Origin: Chitinophagales bacterium
GTDB taxonomy: Bacteria; Bacteroidota; Bacteroidia; Chitinophagales; CAIODY01
Assembly: GCA_947452995.1 (NCBI GenBank)
Contig: CANGEV010000008.1
Location: 46,780-110,779, forward strand
DNA length: 64,000 bases
Reading direction: 5' to 3'
The position numbers and the translations under genes are program-made. The notes under the pieces are model-generated. The model was not told the origin of the DNA, searched no databases, and worked only from the letters and a program-made list of their open reading frames with translations. Positions 47,001 through 54,346 of this stretch are shown here, piece by piece. Each line of letters starts with the position of its first letter. Position 1 is the first letter of the stretch.

Positions 47001-47339
47001 ATGCTGAATTACTTCATTGCAGAAGGCGTGGAAGGTATAAATATTAACCTTGTGTGCGGCTGCGCCGATAAACGAAGCCAGGCGTTTACGCATGGCAATG
47101 GCACCTGCGTCGGTATAGGTTAAGCAGAGGATATTTTGCGCTTGTACGTCGACACCTGCTGAAAGTATTTTTGCAATACGTGCTGCTAAAATTTGCGTTT
47201 TACCTGTGCCTGGTCCGGCAATAACCAATACAGGACCTTCAATGGTGTCAACGGCTTTTTTTTGTTGCGTATTTAATTTTAGATATTCTTTCTGAAATTG
47301 AGCTTCTAGTTCTTGTTTAGTTTGATCGGTTATAAGCAT
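44100..47339 (-). CDS. UvrD-like helicase with C-terminal PD-(D/E)XK nuclease
   Basis: A 1079-residue superfamily 1 helicase-nuclease. The helicase part has [12 protein letters not shown] (Q motif), GPGTGKT (42-48), [36 protein letters not shown] and [19 protein letters not shown], plus [14 protein letters not shown]. The C-terminus (from about 800) is an AddB/PD-(D/E)XK-type nuclease with [13 protein letters not shown] and [12 protein letters not shown], framed by Cys812 and a CX4CX2C triplet near residues 1049-1057 that may bind an Fe-S cluster. It probably processes DNA ends in recombination or repair. It appears monocistronic. Confidence 0.9.
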   Translation of the reverse strand: MLITDQTKQELEAQFQKEYLKLNTQQKKAVDTIEGPVLVIAGPGTGKTQILAARIAKILSAGVDVQAQNILCLTYTDAGAIAMRKRLASFIGAAAHKVNIYTFHAFCNEVIQHHPEYFTKRESEPVSDLETALFYQELLDNLPEGHILRKLRGDFYSEVRKLKSLFALMKKEDLSIDKLQTYIQEYVINLPHTDGFFYKKKYKEFAAGDPKQKLIDAEIEKMKMLSAAVELFPTFQAIMLRENRYDFDDMILWVIKALKENEILRLEYQERFQYILVDEFQDTSGSQKEILDMLTDYWGEDANLFVVGDDDQSIYEFQGARLSNIVELYQRYENKIEVIVLKENYRSTQLILDASKELINNNRDRLIHQIKKFELDKNLIAANTSINTPDAPNVVVKEYYNVYHEEADIALQIEALRDKGVALNEIAVLYAKHKQAANIIRLFEKRGLPFQVRKSINLLDLPLVEFCISLLQYIHMEGKKPFSAEPQLYRLLHHPALGIKPQDIAVISLHIAGEPRDKKTPWRMLLDNGLLLSQMPLQNPKAIQQLTNNLNSWLVNASNLNLAMLFENILYESGLVNFVLNSKDRIWDLQVINSFFNFMKEECAKRPKMRLAEFITMLEDMRKEKIEVPITKVVAQENGVNFITAHSSKGLEFEYVFIIGCTKDYWENKKGPNSSYKIPVPAAITDSPEAAAEAANEANGSAQAKDEKKIDEATRRLFYVAMTRAKHRLQVSYSAKNEKAKEQGVSSFVTEILTKSDFEKTSLSEDEIMQSIEWSLTPDQPVDLELVKREHLQARLNSFKLSVSALNKYLDCPVAFYYERLLLVPSAPSDTLAFGSAVHYALEWMFKNMYKNPGNTWPTLDQVLGYFDSNMNGQLECFTQKQFPRRMELGHKIITDYYNHYITLFTKNSVVEKSLVNVSLDGVPLTGKLDKIEFLDETKHTCRVIDYKTGKPNGSYSGKDRLALPDDDNPLGGEYWRQMAFYKILLDNYPYEKWSMIEGVFQFIEKDEKTNQFVNHSVVLRDEDVNKLKQVIKESYTKIMNMEFNNGCNKPECAWCNFVKDNQLIRTAKTVEAEEDASN

Positions 47340-47410
47340 TTTTTGAATTTTTAATGTGGCTGAAAATGACGTAATTTGTTTTATCTACGCAATTCTAAAT
47401 AAAATTAGTC

Positions 47411-47830
47411 ATGGAATTTTTCTTTTTTAAGCATGAGGTTAAATTTGTTTTTAAGCAGAAAGCGGATCGCATCGCATGGCTAACTAAAGTTTTGAAGCGA
47501 GAACAAAGAAAGTTAGGGACTTTGAATTTTATTTTCACAAATGATGCAAATATTCTCAAAATCAATAAAGATTTTTTGAATCATGATTATTATACCGATA
47601 TAATCACTTTCCCAATGGAAATACCGGGCGTGCCTGACGGAGGCGAGATTTATATCAGTATTGATCGGGTAGTGGAGAATGCTTTGCAAGTGGGCGTTTC
47701 ATTCAATGACGAATTGGATCGTGTTTTGGTACACGGCATTTTACATCTTTGTGGGTACAAGGATAAAACTAAAGCGCAAGAAAAAGAAATGCGCAGTATG
47801 GAGGAGAAGTATTTAGCGATTCGGTACTAA
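47411..47830 (+). CDS. ybeY: rRNA maturation RNase YbeY
   Basis: A 139-residue metal-dependent endoribonuclease needed for 16S rRNA 3'-end maturation and ribosome quality control. It shows LGTLNFIFTNDANILKINKDFLNHDYYTDIITF and the metal motif VLVHGILHLCGYKDKT. In the classical form this reads HGxLHLxGYDH; here the third histidine is replaced by Asp, as I recall in other Bacteroidota homologues. Length is at the short end of the family. The gene has no close partner on its strand; gldD converges on it. Confidence 0.94.
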   Translation: MEFFFFKHEVKFVFKQKADRIAWLTKVLKREQRKLGTLNFIFTNDANILKINKDFLNHDYYTDIITFPMEIPGVPDGGEIYISIDRVVENALQVGVSFNDELDRVLVHGILHLCGYKDKTKAQEKEMRSMEEKYLAIRY

Positions 47831-47842
47831 ACCAAGTATGGC

Positions 47843-48439
47843 TTACTTAAATCGAAACGATTTCAACATTTTAGTAAGGTCTTCGTAAATGTATTGTGTA
47901 ACAGGAGCTAAGGAATCTGCGTTGGGTTCACAATTAAAATAGAGTGCGCCACGTATGAAGTGTTTGCTACTGTCGGTTAAAAAGAATTGGTAGGCGCTTG
48001 CGGCATCTCCACTTACTTTAAAAAGTTGTCCGCCGATTGATGGAGTAGGGTGAAGATTTGCTTTATCGATTGTTTCTGCCTTAACAGTGTGTTTGAACGA
48101 GAGCATGAAAGCATCTTCTAATAATGAATTGAAGGTGTTTTTGGCATTGATTTCTTTATAGCTAATATGAATTACGGCGTTCAATTCTGGGTAAAAGACA
48201 TTTATCCAATAGGGGTTTTCGGGTTTTTCGCCGAAGAAGTTGGTATCAGGAACAATGATAGCCGCCGAATTATACTCAAATGTATAGGGCAAACTATTCT
48301 TCATTGCTATAAAGTGTCTTTCGGGGTAATGTACCTTGGGATACGCTTTTGGACGCGGTGTAAAGGACTCTTCACAGGAATTAAGTATCGCAACAATACT
48401 GATGCAAAGCAGCAAATTCAATAATACCTTTAATCTCAT
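47843..48439 (-). CDS. gldD: Gliding motility lipoprotein GldD
   Basis: A 198-residue lipoprotein ([22 protein letters not shown]). The mature start ([22 protein letters not shown]) is the GldD signature, followed by [14 protein letters not shown] and a C-terminal [16 protein letters not shown] helix. GldD is required for gliding and associated with T9SS function in Flavobacterium, but its biochemical role is unknown. It stands alone, divergent from rfbA and convergent with ybeY. Confidence 0.93.
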   Translation of the reverse strand: MRLKVLLNLLLCISIVAILNSCEESFTPRPKAYPKVHYPERHFIAMKNSLPYTFEYNSAAIIVPDTNFFGEKPENPYWINVFYPELNAVIHISYKEINAKNTFNSLLEDAFMLSFKHTVKAETIDKANLHPTPSIGGQLFKVSGDAASAYQFFLTDSSKHFIRGALYFNCEPNADSLAPVTQYIYEDLTKMLKSFRFK

Positions 48440-48496
48440 TTGTCAAAAGTAGCACCCTTTTTGGGGAGTGCCAAATTATTCTACAATTTGTCAATG

Positions 48497-48528
48497 GTTG
48501 CATATGACAAGCAACTTGGTTACATTTG
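48497..48528 (+). promoter_or_regulatory. Promoter of rfbA
   Basis: GTTG at 48497-48500 and TACATTTG at 48521-48528 are separated by 20 bases, close to the Bacteroidota consensus. The ATG at 48557 follows 28 bases later, which supports that start over the upstream in-frame codons at 48440. Confidence 0.65.
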
Positions 48529-48556
48529 TAATAATCCTCAAATTAAACTATCCTTC

Positions 48557-49417
48557 ATGAAAGGAATTATCCTTGCCGGCGGCTCCGGTACACGTTTACA
48601 TCCAATTACCTACGCGATTTCAAAACAAATCATGCCTATCTATGATAAGCCAATGATTTATTATCCGCTTAGTGTCTTGATGATGGCGGGTATTAAAGAG
48701 ATTTTAATAATATCTACTCCACATGATTTACCTCATTTTCGTCGATTGTTAGGAGATGGAAAGCAATTAGGTTGTCGATTTGAATATGCTGAGCAAGCTG
48801 TACCTAACGGGCTCGCACAAGCTTTTGTAATCGGTAAGGCATTTATCGGTAATGATAAAGTGGCTCTAGTTTTGGGGGATAATATTTTCTATGGTGCCGG
48901 ACTTGGACAGTTATTAGAAAGCTGTAATAATCCAGAAGGTGGTTATGTATTCGCATATCATGTATCTGATCCTGAGCGTTATGGTGTGGTTGATTTTGAC
49001 GCGAATAATAACGTGTTAAGCATTGAAGAGAAACCGGCACACCCTAAATCAAATTATGCAGTTCCGGGTTTGTATTTCTATGATAACGATGTCGTGGAAA
49101 TTGCTGAAAAATTAGAACCTTCACCGCGCGGAGAATACGAAATTACAGATGTTAACAAGGAGTATTTGCGCAGAGGCAAGCTGAAAGTCGCGATCCTTAA
49201 TCGTGGCACAGCCTGGTTAGATACAGGCACCTTTGATTCCTTAATGCAAGCTTCTCAGTTTGTGCAAGTAATCGAGCAGCGTCAAGGATTAAAAGTGGGT
49301 TGTATTGAGGAAATAGCCTATCGCAAAGGGTTTATTTCAAAGGAACAGCTTATTGAAATTGCAAAGCCTTTGGTGAAGAGTGGCTATGGTGAATATTTAA
49401 TGCAATTGGTAAAATAA
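48557..49417 (+). CDS. rfbA: Glucose-1-phosphate thymidylyltransferase
   Basis: A 286-residue RmlA/RfbA enzyme that makes dTDP-glucose, the first step of dTDP-rhamnose synthesis for surface glycans. The nucleotide loop [38 protein letters not shown] is followed by [42 protein letters not shown] and [17 protein letters not shown], all diagnostic. The start at 48557 is chosen because the longer frame includes the promoter. It is followed six bases later by nadK. The rest of the rhamnose pathway is not in the window. Confidence 0.96.
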   Translation: MKGIILAGGSGTRLHPITYAISKQIMPIYDKPMIYYPLSVLMMAGIKEILIISTPHDLPHFRRLLGDGKQLGCRFEYAEQAVPNGLAQAFVIGKAFIGNDKVALVLGDNIFYGAGLGQLLESCNNPEGGYVFAYHVSDPERYGVVDFDANNNVLSIEEKPAHPKSNYAVPGLYFYDNDVVEIAEKLEPSPRGEYEITDVNKEYLRRGKLKVAILNRGTAWLDTGTFDSLMQASQFVQVIEQRQGLKVGCIEEIAYRKGFISKEQLIEIAKPLVKSGYGEYLMQLVK

Positions 49418-49422
49418 TAGTT

Positions 49423-50304
49423 ATGCGTATAGCATTGTATGGAAGATTGGTGAAGGATACGGACAAATCGTTCTATCAGCGCTTGTTTCATTTTTTAAAT
49501 GGAAAGCAAGTCGAGCTATACGTTTATGATCAATTTCTACATGCCTTACAAAATGCATCGATTGATGTTGCAAGCGTTAATTCCTATCATTCAAATCTCG
49601 ACTTATTAGATTCGCAGGTAGATTTATTATTTAGCCTTGGAGGCGATGGTACTTTGTTGGATACACTGGCTTTAGTTCGTGATACATCCATTCCTGTCTT
49701 AGGCATTAATGCAGGTCGATTAGGCTTTTTAGCAGGCGTACAACGTGAAGATTTGGAACAGGCCTTGACGGAAGTATTGAATGGGCAATATAGTTTGGAT
49801 AAGCGAGCCTTACTTGAATTCGACTCCGATCAAACTTATTTTGGGGATCAGTCATTTGCATTAAACGAATTCACGATTCATAAGAAGGACGCCTCGTCTA
49901 TGATTACGATTCACACATTCTTGAATGGTGAATTATTGGCCTCCTATTGGGCAGATGGGCTTATTGTCTGTACTCCGACGGGTAGTACGGCATACAATTT
50001 AAGTTGTGGCGGACCAATACTTGTTCCTACATCAGATGATTTCGTTATAACTCCAATTGCACCTCACAACTTGAATATTCGTCCGATAGTTGTTCCTGGA
50101 AATTCCATTATTTCTTTTGAGGTTGAAGGACGTAATGATCAAATCCTTTGCACCTTGGATGCGCGTGTTGCAACGGTGGCTATGCAAGTGCCATTGGCTG
50201 TTCGTAAGGCTGCTCACACTATTAACTTGGTACGGTTGCATGAGACGCATTTTCTACAAACGATGCGTCAGAAATTGAATTGGGGACGTGATGAAAGAAA
50301 CTGA
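49423..50304 (+). CDS. nadK: NAD kinase
   Basis: A 293-residue ATP-dependent NAD kinase producing NADP in the cytosol. DLLFSLGGDGTLLDTLALVRDTSIPVLGINAGRLGFLAG contains the GGDGT motif, NEFTIHKKDASSMITI follows, and ADGLIVCTPTGSTAYNLSCGGPI is the second conserved block, with a final CTLDARVATV. It starts six bases after rfbA and probably shares its transcript. A hairpin with a T-rich tail overlaps its stop codon. Confidence 0.96.
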   Translation: MRIALYGRLVKDTDKSFYQRLFHFLNGKQVELYVYDQFLHALQNASIDVASVNSYHSNLDLLDSQVDLLFSLGGDGTLLDTLALVRDTSIPVLGINAGRLGFLAGVQREDLEQALTEVLNGQYSLDKRALLEFDSDQTYFGDQSFALNEFTIHKKDASSMITIHTFLNGELLASYWADGLIVCTPTGSTAYNLSCGGPILVPTSDDFVITPIAPHNLNIRPIVVPGNSIISFEVEGRNDQILCTLDARVATVAMQVPLAVRKAAHTINLVRLHETHFLQTMRQKLNWGRDERN

Positions 50305-50346
50305 TTTCGATTGCTTAATCGATAGTATCAGATTTTATTTTTTTTA
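50301..50346 (+). terminator. Probable terminator after nadK
   Basis: The stem CTGAT ... ATCAG encloses a perfect TCGATT-GCTT-AATCGA hairpin and is followed by a T-rich tract (ATTTTATTTTTTTT). The structure overlaps both the nadK stop codon and the end of the convergent TPR gene. Confidence 0.55.
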
Positions 50347-51739
50347 ATAATAATTTTAAGGCTTTGTCCTCTTTGGCTTCAGGAAGGAATTCCCAGAGTA
50401 CTTTCATAGAGCTAGCTTGTTCGCTATAGGCAATGCCCATTTCCAATTCAGCTGCTTTAGGTTGATTGTCCATATACTGAATCAAAGCAGTTGCCCAACG
50501 CCATTCTGGTAAATGCCCCATTGCTTGACGAGCCATTTCCACGGCGTCGGATGCTTCTTGCATTTGGTTTTGATGTAGGCATGCTGAGATCAATCCAATC
50601 CACCAATTTTTCTTTTTGGTTTGATGTGTCAATAGTTCTAAATAAAGACGTTGTGCTTCGCCGAATTGTTCAGCTTTTAAAAGTGCCTTCGCAAGCTTAG
50701 CTTTATAAGGAAGATAATCTTCATTAATTTTTACTGCTGAACGATAGTAGGGGATTGATTTCTGCCATTCTTTTGTTTTGGCATAAAGTTCTCCAATTTG
50801 CAAGTATCCTTCTGCGAAATTTTTATTGATTTGCGTGCTACGCAAATAGAACCCCTTCGCCTTATTAATGTCTTTCAGCTTCTCGTAACAAAATCCAATA
50901 TTATAATACAAATACGGATCTGGAATATGAAGATTTTGAACTTTTAAAAGATAGTCGAGTGCTTCTTGAAAACGTTTTAAAAGAATGAGTATTTCGCCGG
51001 CATCTCTATAGGCTGTATCGATTCCATCGTTGATGGCAAGTGCATATTCGCAACAGTCTAAGGCCTTTTCATACAGATTAACACCACAATAAGCTTGTGA
51101 AAGATTCATCCATGCACTGTAATTAAATGGATGCTCTGCTAAAAGTGCTTTGTGAAACTCAATACTTTCTTCAAAGTTTCCAGTTACATCCACTAAATAC
51201 CAAAGTCTATTAAGTGCAAATTCGTTATTGGGATTTATTTCAATTGCCTTTTTTAAATATTCAAATGCTTCTTGGGTATGTTCCCATTCGAAATAAATGT
51301 CAGCAATTTCCATGTAGTAATTGTCGGCATCTTCTGCTACGTAAGGCAAACCTTCTTTGAGTTCATTAACGGCGTCTTGATATTTGTTTTGCAACATCAA
51401 AACATCACTTCTTAATAAACGGATATTTGTATCGGTAGGCGCAAGGGAGGCCGCTTTTTCTAAAAGCTTTAATGCTGCATTATATTTACCAAGGTCGGTA
51501 AGTAGTTGTGCTTTTTTCATTAACAATTCAGCAGAAAAAGGATAGAGTTCGAGGGCGTAATCAACGACTTCCATCGCTTTATCGCCTTCGTCCGCTAAAT
51601 CATAATGCTCGATGATTTGGACCAATAATTCTTGGTCGAAGAAATAACGCTTGTTACGGCGTAGCATTTCTTCATAGCGCTCAATCGCAGCTTTGATTTC
51701 CGTTTCTTTTTGTTTGTCGTCTGAAAAGTCGTCTGTCAT
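50315..51739 (-). CDS. Cytosolic tetratricopeptide repeat protein
   Basis: A 474-residue protein of about ten TPR units without a signal peptide. It starts MTDDFSDDKQKETEIKAAIERYEEMLRRNKRYFFDQELLVQIIEHYDLADEGDKAMEVVDYALELYP, and the following blocks have the typical G/A-Y/F-A-P pattern (YFEWEHTQEAFEYLKKAIEINPNNEFALNRLWYL). It is likely an adaptor; many Bacteroidota keep a similar protein of unknown function. The ATG at 51739 is chosen over a TTG seven codons upstream. It is divergent from the ThiF-like gene, with 110 bases between. Confidence 0.88.
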   Translation of the reverse strand: MTDDFSDDKQKETEIKAAIERYEEMLRRNKRYFFDQELLVQIIEHYDLADEGDKAMEVVDYALELYPFSAELLMKKAQLLTDLGKYNAALKLLEKAASLAPTDTNIRLLRSDVLMLQNKYQDAVNELKEGLPYVAEDADNYYMEIADIYFEWEHTQEAFEYLKKAIEINPNNEFALNRLWYLVDVTGNFEESIEFHKALLAEHPFNYSAWMNLSQAYCGVNLYEKALDCCEYALAINDGIDTAYRDAGEILILLKRFQEALDYLLKVQNLHIPDPYLYYNIGFCYEKLKDINKAKGFYLRSTQINKNFAEGYLQIGELYAKTKEWQKSIPYYRSAVKINEDYLPYKAKLAKALLKAEQFGEAQRLYLELLTHQTKKKNWWIGLISACLHQNQMQEASDAVEMARQAMGHLPEWRWATALIQYMDNQPKAAELEMGIAYSEQASSMKVLWEFLPEAKEDKALKLLLKKIKSDTID

Positions 51740-51814
51740 CCCAAAGATTTCTAAGTACAAGTTAAGGGGAAAACTTCTTTTTCTCTTAAAATGATATCCA
51801 CAAATTAGGAATAT

Positions 51815-51822
51815 TACCTTTG
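51815..51822 (+). promoter_or_regulatory. Putative -7 element TACCTTTG for the ThiF-rhodanese gene
   Basis: Exact TAnnTTTG match 27 bases before the ATG at 51850; no clear -33 TTG is seen at the expected spacing. Confidence 0.45.
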
Positions 51823-51849
51823 TCAGATAAAGAATAACAGTGCGTTAAC

Positions 51850-52887
51850 ATGGACGAGAAGATTTATTTCGCGAGGCATTCTCAATTAAACGGATTTGGC
51901 GAGCAAAAGCAAAACATGCTTCGTCAGGCAAGTGTTTTGGTAATTGGTGCTGGAGGCTTAGGATGTCCTGTTCTTCAGTATCTTGCGGCAGCAGGCGTTG
52001 GAAAAATCACCGTAATCGATGGTGATACTGTGTCTGCGAGTAATTTACATCGACAAGTATTATATCATTCGTCAGATATTGGAGTAAAGAAAGTGGATAT
52101 TTTGAAGGAACGGCTGAATACGAGTTTTTGTCATTTGGAAACAATGGATGCGTGGTTAGATGAGAATTTAGCAAAAGATATGTTCCCTAGCTTTGATTTG
52201 ATCGTGGATACTTCCGACAATTTTGCGACGCGTTATTTGGTGAATGATTATTGTGTAAAGAGCGGCAAAGCCTTAGTGAGTGCGGGGATACAACAATACG
52301 AGGGTCAGTTGAGTGTTTATAATTACGACTTTGGTAATGGCATGCGTTCTGGCACTTATCGTTGTTTATTTCCCGAAGTTGATATGGATGCGCCAAATTG
52401 TTCGACCGACGGTGTATTGTCTACTGCTGTGGGTGTACTTGGATTATTGCAGGCAAATGAGGTGATCAAAGTACTCACACGTGAGGAGACAGTTTTAGCT
52501 AATAAATTATTGCTTTATAATGTTCACACGAATGAACAGCGCATAGTGAAATATCGACGTGTTGCGGGAGAGGAAGTTGATAACCATGAAAGTGTTTCAA
52601 TACCGAGTGGAACAGATTTGGTTGGGGTAAGCTGGGATACTTTATTGGAATGGGAGACGCAAGCAGTCCCATTCACATTAATTGATGTAAGAGAGGAGTG
52701 GGAGCATGCTGAGTATAATAAGGGCGGTATCAATATTCCACTAGGCGAACTTGTTAGGGAAATATCTAGTTTGACAGCAGCAAATCGACTCGTATTTTAC
52801 TGTAAACGGAGTGAGCGCAGTAGAATTGCAATACAACGTTTACAGGATAAAGGTTTACGTAATGAAATGTATTATGTAATACAGTAG
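51850..52887 (+). CDS. ThiF/MoeB-family adenylyltransferase fused to a rhodanese domain
   Basis: A 345-residue two-domain protein. The N-terminal E1-like domain has VLVIGAGGLGCPVLQYLAAAGVGKITVIDGDTVSASNLHRQVLYHSSDIGVKKVD and a DTSDNFATRYLVND block; it adenylates the C-terminal glycine of a ThiS/MoaD-type carrier. The C-terminal rhodanese domain (FTLIDVREEWEHAEYNKGGINIPLGE) carries the sulfur-accepting cysteine in VFYCKRSERS. The combination fits sulfur transfer for molybdopterin, thiamine or tRNA thiolation. The zinc-binding CxxC pair of MoeB is incomplete (YRCLFPE only). No moa or thi genes adjoin it. Confidence 0.9.
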   Translation: MDEKIYFARHSQLNGFGEQKQNMLRQASVLVIGAGGLGCPVLQYLAAAGVGKITVIDGDTVSASNLHRQVLYHSSDIGVKKVDILKERLNTSFCHLETMDAWLDENLAKDMFPSFDLIVDTSDNFATRYLVNDYCVKSGKALVSAGIQQYEGQLSVYNYDFGNGMRSGTYRCLFPEVDMDAPNCSTDGVLSTAVGVLGLLQANEVIKVLTREETVLANKLLLYNVHTNEQRIVKYRRVAGEEVDNHESVSIPSGTDLVGVSWDTLLEWETQAVPFTLIDVREEWEHAEYNKGGINIPLGELVREISSLTAANRLVFYCKRSERSRIAIQRLQDKGLRNEMYYVIQ

Positions 52888-52899
52888 TAGTTTGAGCTC

Positions 52900-53775
52900 C
52901 TAAACAGCGTTCATGGTTTGTTCCTTTATTTTTTCTAATTCATCCTTCATTTTAACCACTAGCTTTTGCATTTCAGAATCATTTGATTTTGATCCAATGG
53001 TATTGATTTCACGTCCCATTTCCTGAGAAATAAAATTTAGTGTTTTACCCTTTGCAAGTGCGTTGGTATCGAGGATTTGTTGATTGAAATAAAGAATATG
53101 GTTGCGAAGACGAACAATTTCTTCATTGATATCCAATCGTTCCATGTAGTAGATAAGCTCTTGTTCAAAACGGTTGGTATCTAACTTTGCAGCTTCGATC
53201 CATTCGTTTGCTTTTTTTAACAATTGCTCTCTGATTTTTTCGTTTCTCTTTGGGGCTAAAAGGGCCACCTCTTCTAGCTTTGCAGCGATGTTATCTACTG
53301 AATTGGTAAGATCTTTAGCTAAGGAAGCACCTTCTTGTTTTCGGAAGTTGATGAGCTGTTCGATCGCTTGATCTAGAAGTTGAAACAATAGTTGTAGTTC
53401 TTCTTCGGAGACAGCAGTATTGCTTGATTGCATCACATCTGGCAAACGAAGCAATTGTACCATCAATTGAGATTGATCTTGTTGGTATTCTTGCGCTAGG
53501 GGAGCCAAGGTATTCATATAGTTGCTGAGGGCGTCTAGATTGATGGCGGTAGCGGTATTTCCGGTATCTTGACGTTGTATAGTAAGTGTGATGGTACCAC
53601 GTTCTAATCGAGCGGTAATACGCTTACGGAGTTCATGTTCTTTCTCATTATAGATAGAAGGGGTGCGTGGATTGATTTCAATACTTTTGCTGTTAACAGC
53701 TTTTAGTTCCACTACTATAGAGATAGTTGAATAAGTTCCTGTCGCTCTTCCGTAACCTGTCATTGATTGTAACAT
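52900..53775 (-). CDS. YicC/YloC family endoribonuclease
   Basis: A 291-residue protein of the YicC family, with the diagnostic start MLQSMTGYGRATG and VVELKAVNSKSIEINPRTPSIYNEKEHELRKRITARLERGTITLTIQR, and the C-terminal NHILYFNQQILDTNALAKGKTLNFISQEMGREINTIGSKSNDSEMQKLVVKMKDELEKIKEQ. Members act in RNA turnover (YicC is an RNase affecting small RNAs in Escherichia coli). It is convergent with the ThiF gene, and its promoter would lie in the region upstream of nrdJ. Complete and of normal length. Confidence 0.94.
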   Translation of the reverse strand: MLQSMTGYGRATGTYSTISIVVELKAVNSKSIEINPRTPSIYNEKEHELRKRITARLERGTITLTIQRQDTGNTATAINLDALSNYMNTLAPLAQEYQQDQSQLMVQLLRLPDVMQSSNTAVSEEELQLLFQLLDQAIEQLINFRKQEGASLAKDLTNSVDNIAAKLEEVALLAPKRNEKIREQLLKKANEWIEAAKLDTNRFEQELIYYMERLDINEEIVRLRNHILYFNQQILDTNALAKGKTLNFISQEMGREINTIGSKSNDSEMQKLVVKMKDELEKIKEQTMNAV

Positions 53776-53915
53776 CGCTCAAAATTTAGTTTCTAAAATT
53801 ACTCATTTCAAGCCAAGAGTTTCGAATGTTTTTTACAGTATTTGGTATTATATATTTTGGGAATAGGTTTAGTTTTTTGGGTTTAGTTTTTAAAAACTCA
53901 TTAAACAAAAAGGCC

Positions 53916-53927
53916 ATCTACGTAGAT
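53916..53927. promoter_or_regulatory. Perfect 12-bp palindrome upstream of nrdJ
   Basis: ATCTAC directly followed by GTAGAT. It is too short for a terminator and has no T tract; it could be an operator. No regulator is known for it. Confidence 0.35.
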
Positions 53928-54047
53928 TTACTTGTATAATTTTTTCGGCGAAACAAGTTTTTACAGGGTGTTTTTTTCAACATTTTCCAAATGAAAAAAT
54001 CCCTACAATAAAGGGTTTAGAGGTTTTTATGGCAAATTCTAGAGCCT

Positions 54048-54056
54048 TTATCCACA
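54048..54056 (+). promoter_or_regulatory. DnaA-box match upstream of nrdJ
   Basis: TTATCCACA is an exact match to the strong Escherichia coli DnaA box, on the same strand as nrdJ and about 290 bases before its ATG. DnaA regulates nrdAB in Escherichia coli. A random match in a 64-kb AT-rich window is quite possible. Confidence 0.35.
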
Positions 54057-54094
54057 ATTCAATTCTTTTCAACACTATGTGAGAAAATATAAAG

Positions 54095-54306
54095 AGGTGG
54101 GGTGGTGTCAGACCCTACTTTCACCTATATATTTGTTGCGTCGGAGGGAAAGAAGGTGCGTTATGAAAGTAGCCAATGAAATTGCGCAGGAAGTTAGATT
54201 TTCTCTTTCACATGTGTCGACAAACACAGAATCACACAACAACAACAAACATCAACAAACAAAACTGTCAAAGTAGGACTGACGGTAACGGAAGTTCTAC
54301 CTCTGA
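54095..54306 (+). promoter_or_regulatory. Structured nrdJ leader candidate
   Basis: Several inverted repeats precede nrdJ. CTACTTTCA (54115-54123) pairs with TGAAAGTAG (54164-54172), with an inner CCT/AGG extension. AGGTG occurs at 54095-54099 and again at 54154-54158, and both can pair with the single CACCT at 54122-54126, giving two exclusive folds. A third hairpin, TGTCA-AA-GTAGGAC against GTTCTAC-CTC-TGACA, spans 54267-54306 just upstream of the gene. This looks like a cis-acting RNA, but no known riboswitch consensus is met. Confidence 0.4.
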
Positions 54307-54346
54307 CAAACCATAAAAGAAACCATACACCTTTAAAAGCATTCGG

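Larger units (their letters stand above)
53776..54346. other. 571-base region between yicC and nrdJ, rich in regulatory-looking structure
   Basis: It has no credible gene. It contains a perfect 12-bp palindrome (53916-53927), a TTATCCACA DnaA-box match (54048-54056), a block of alternative hairpins (54095-54172) and a hairpin at 54267-54306. A TATATTTG octamer at 54128-54135 matches the -7 consensus, although it lies inside one of the hairpins. The final 60 bases before the ATG are purine- and CA-rich. Confidence 0.75.

Noticed and set aside
54122..54138. NrdR-box-like sequence ACCTATATATTTGTTG upstream of nrdJ.
   Set aside because: Too many mismatches to the ACAC-AT-rich-GTGT consensus and no second box at the usual spacing.
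54140..54200. Possible cobalamin riboswitch before the AdoCbl-dependent nrdJ, from GGGAAAGAAGGTG and AGCCAATG fragments.
   Set aside because: The B12-box GCCACTG/GCAACTG is not present, the expected UCC pairing segment after GGTG is missing, and the distal AGTCAGGA-ACCTGCC part is absent.
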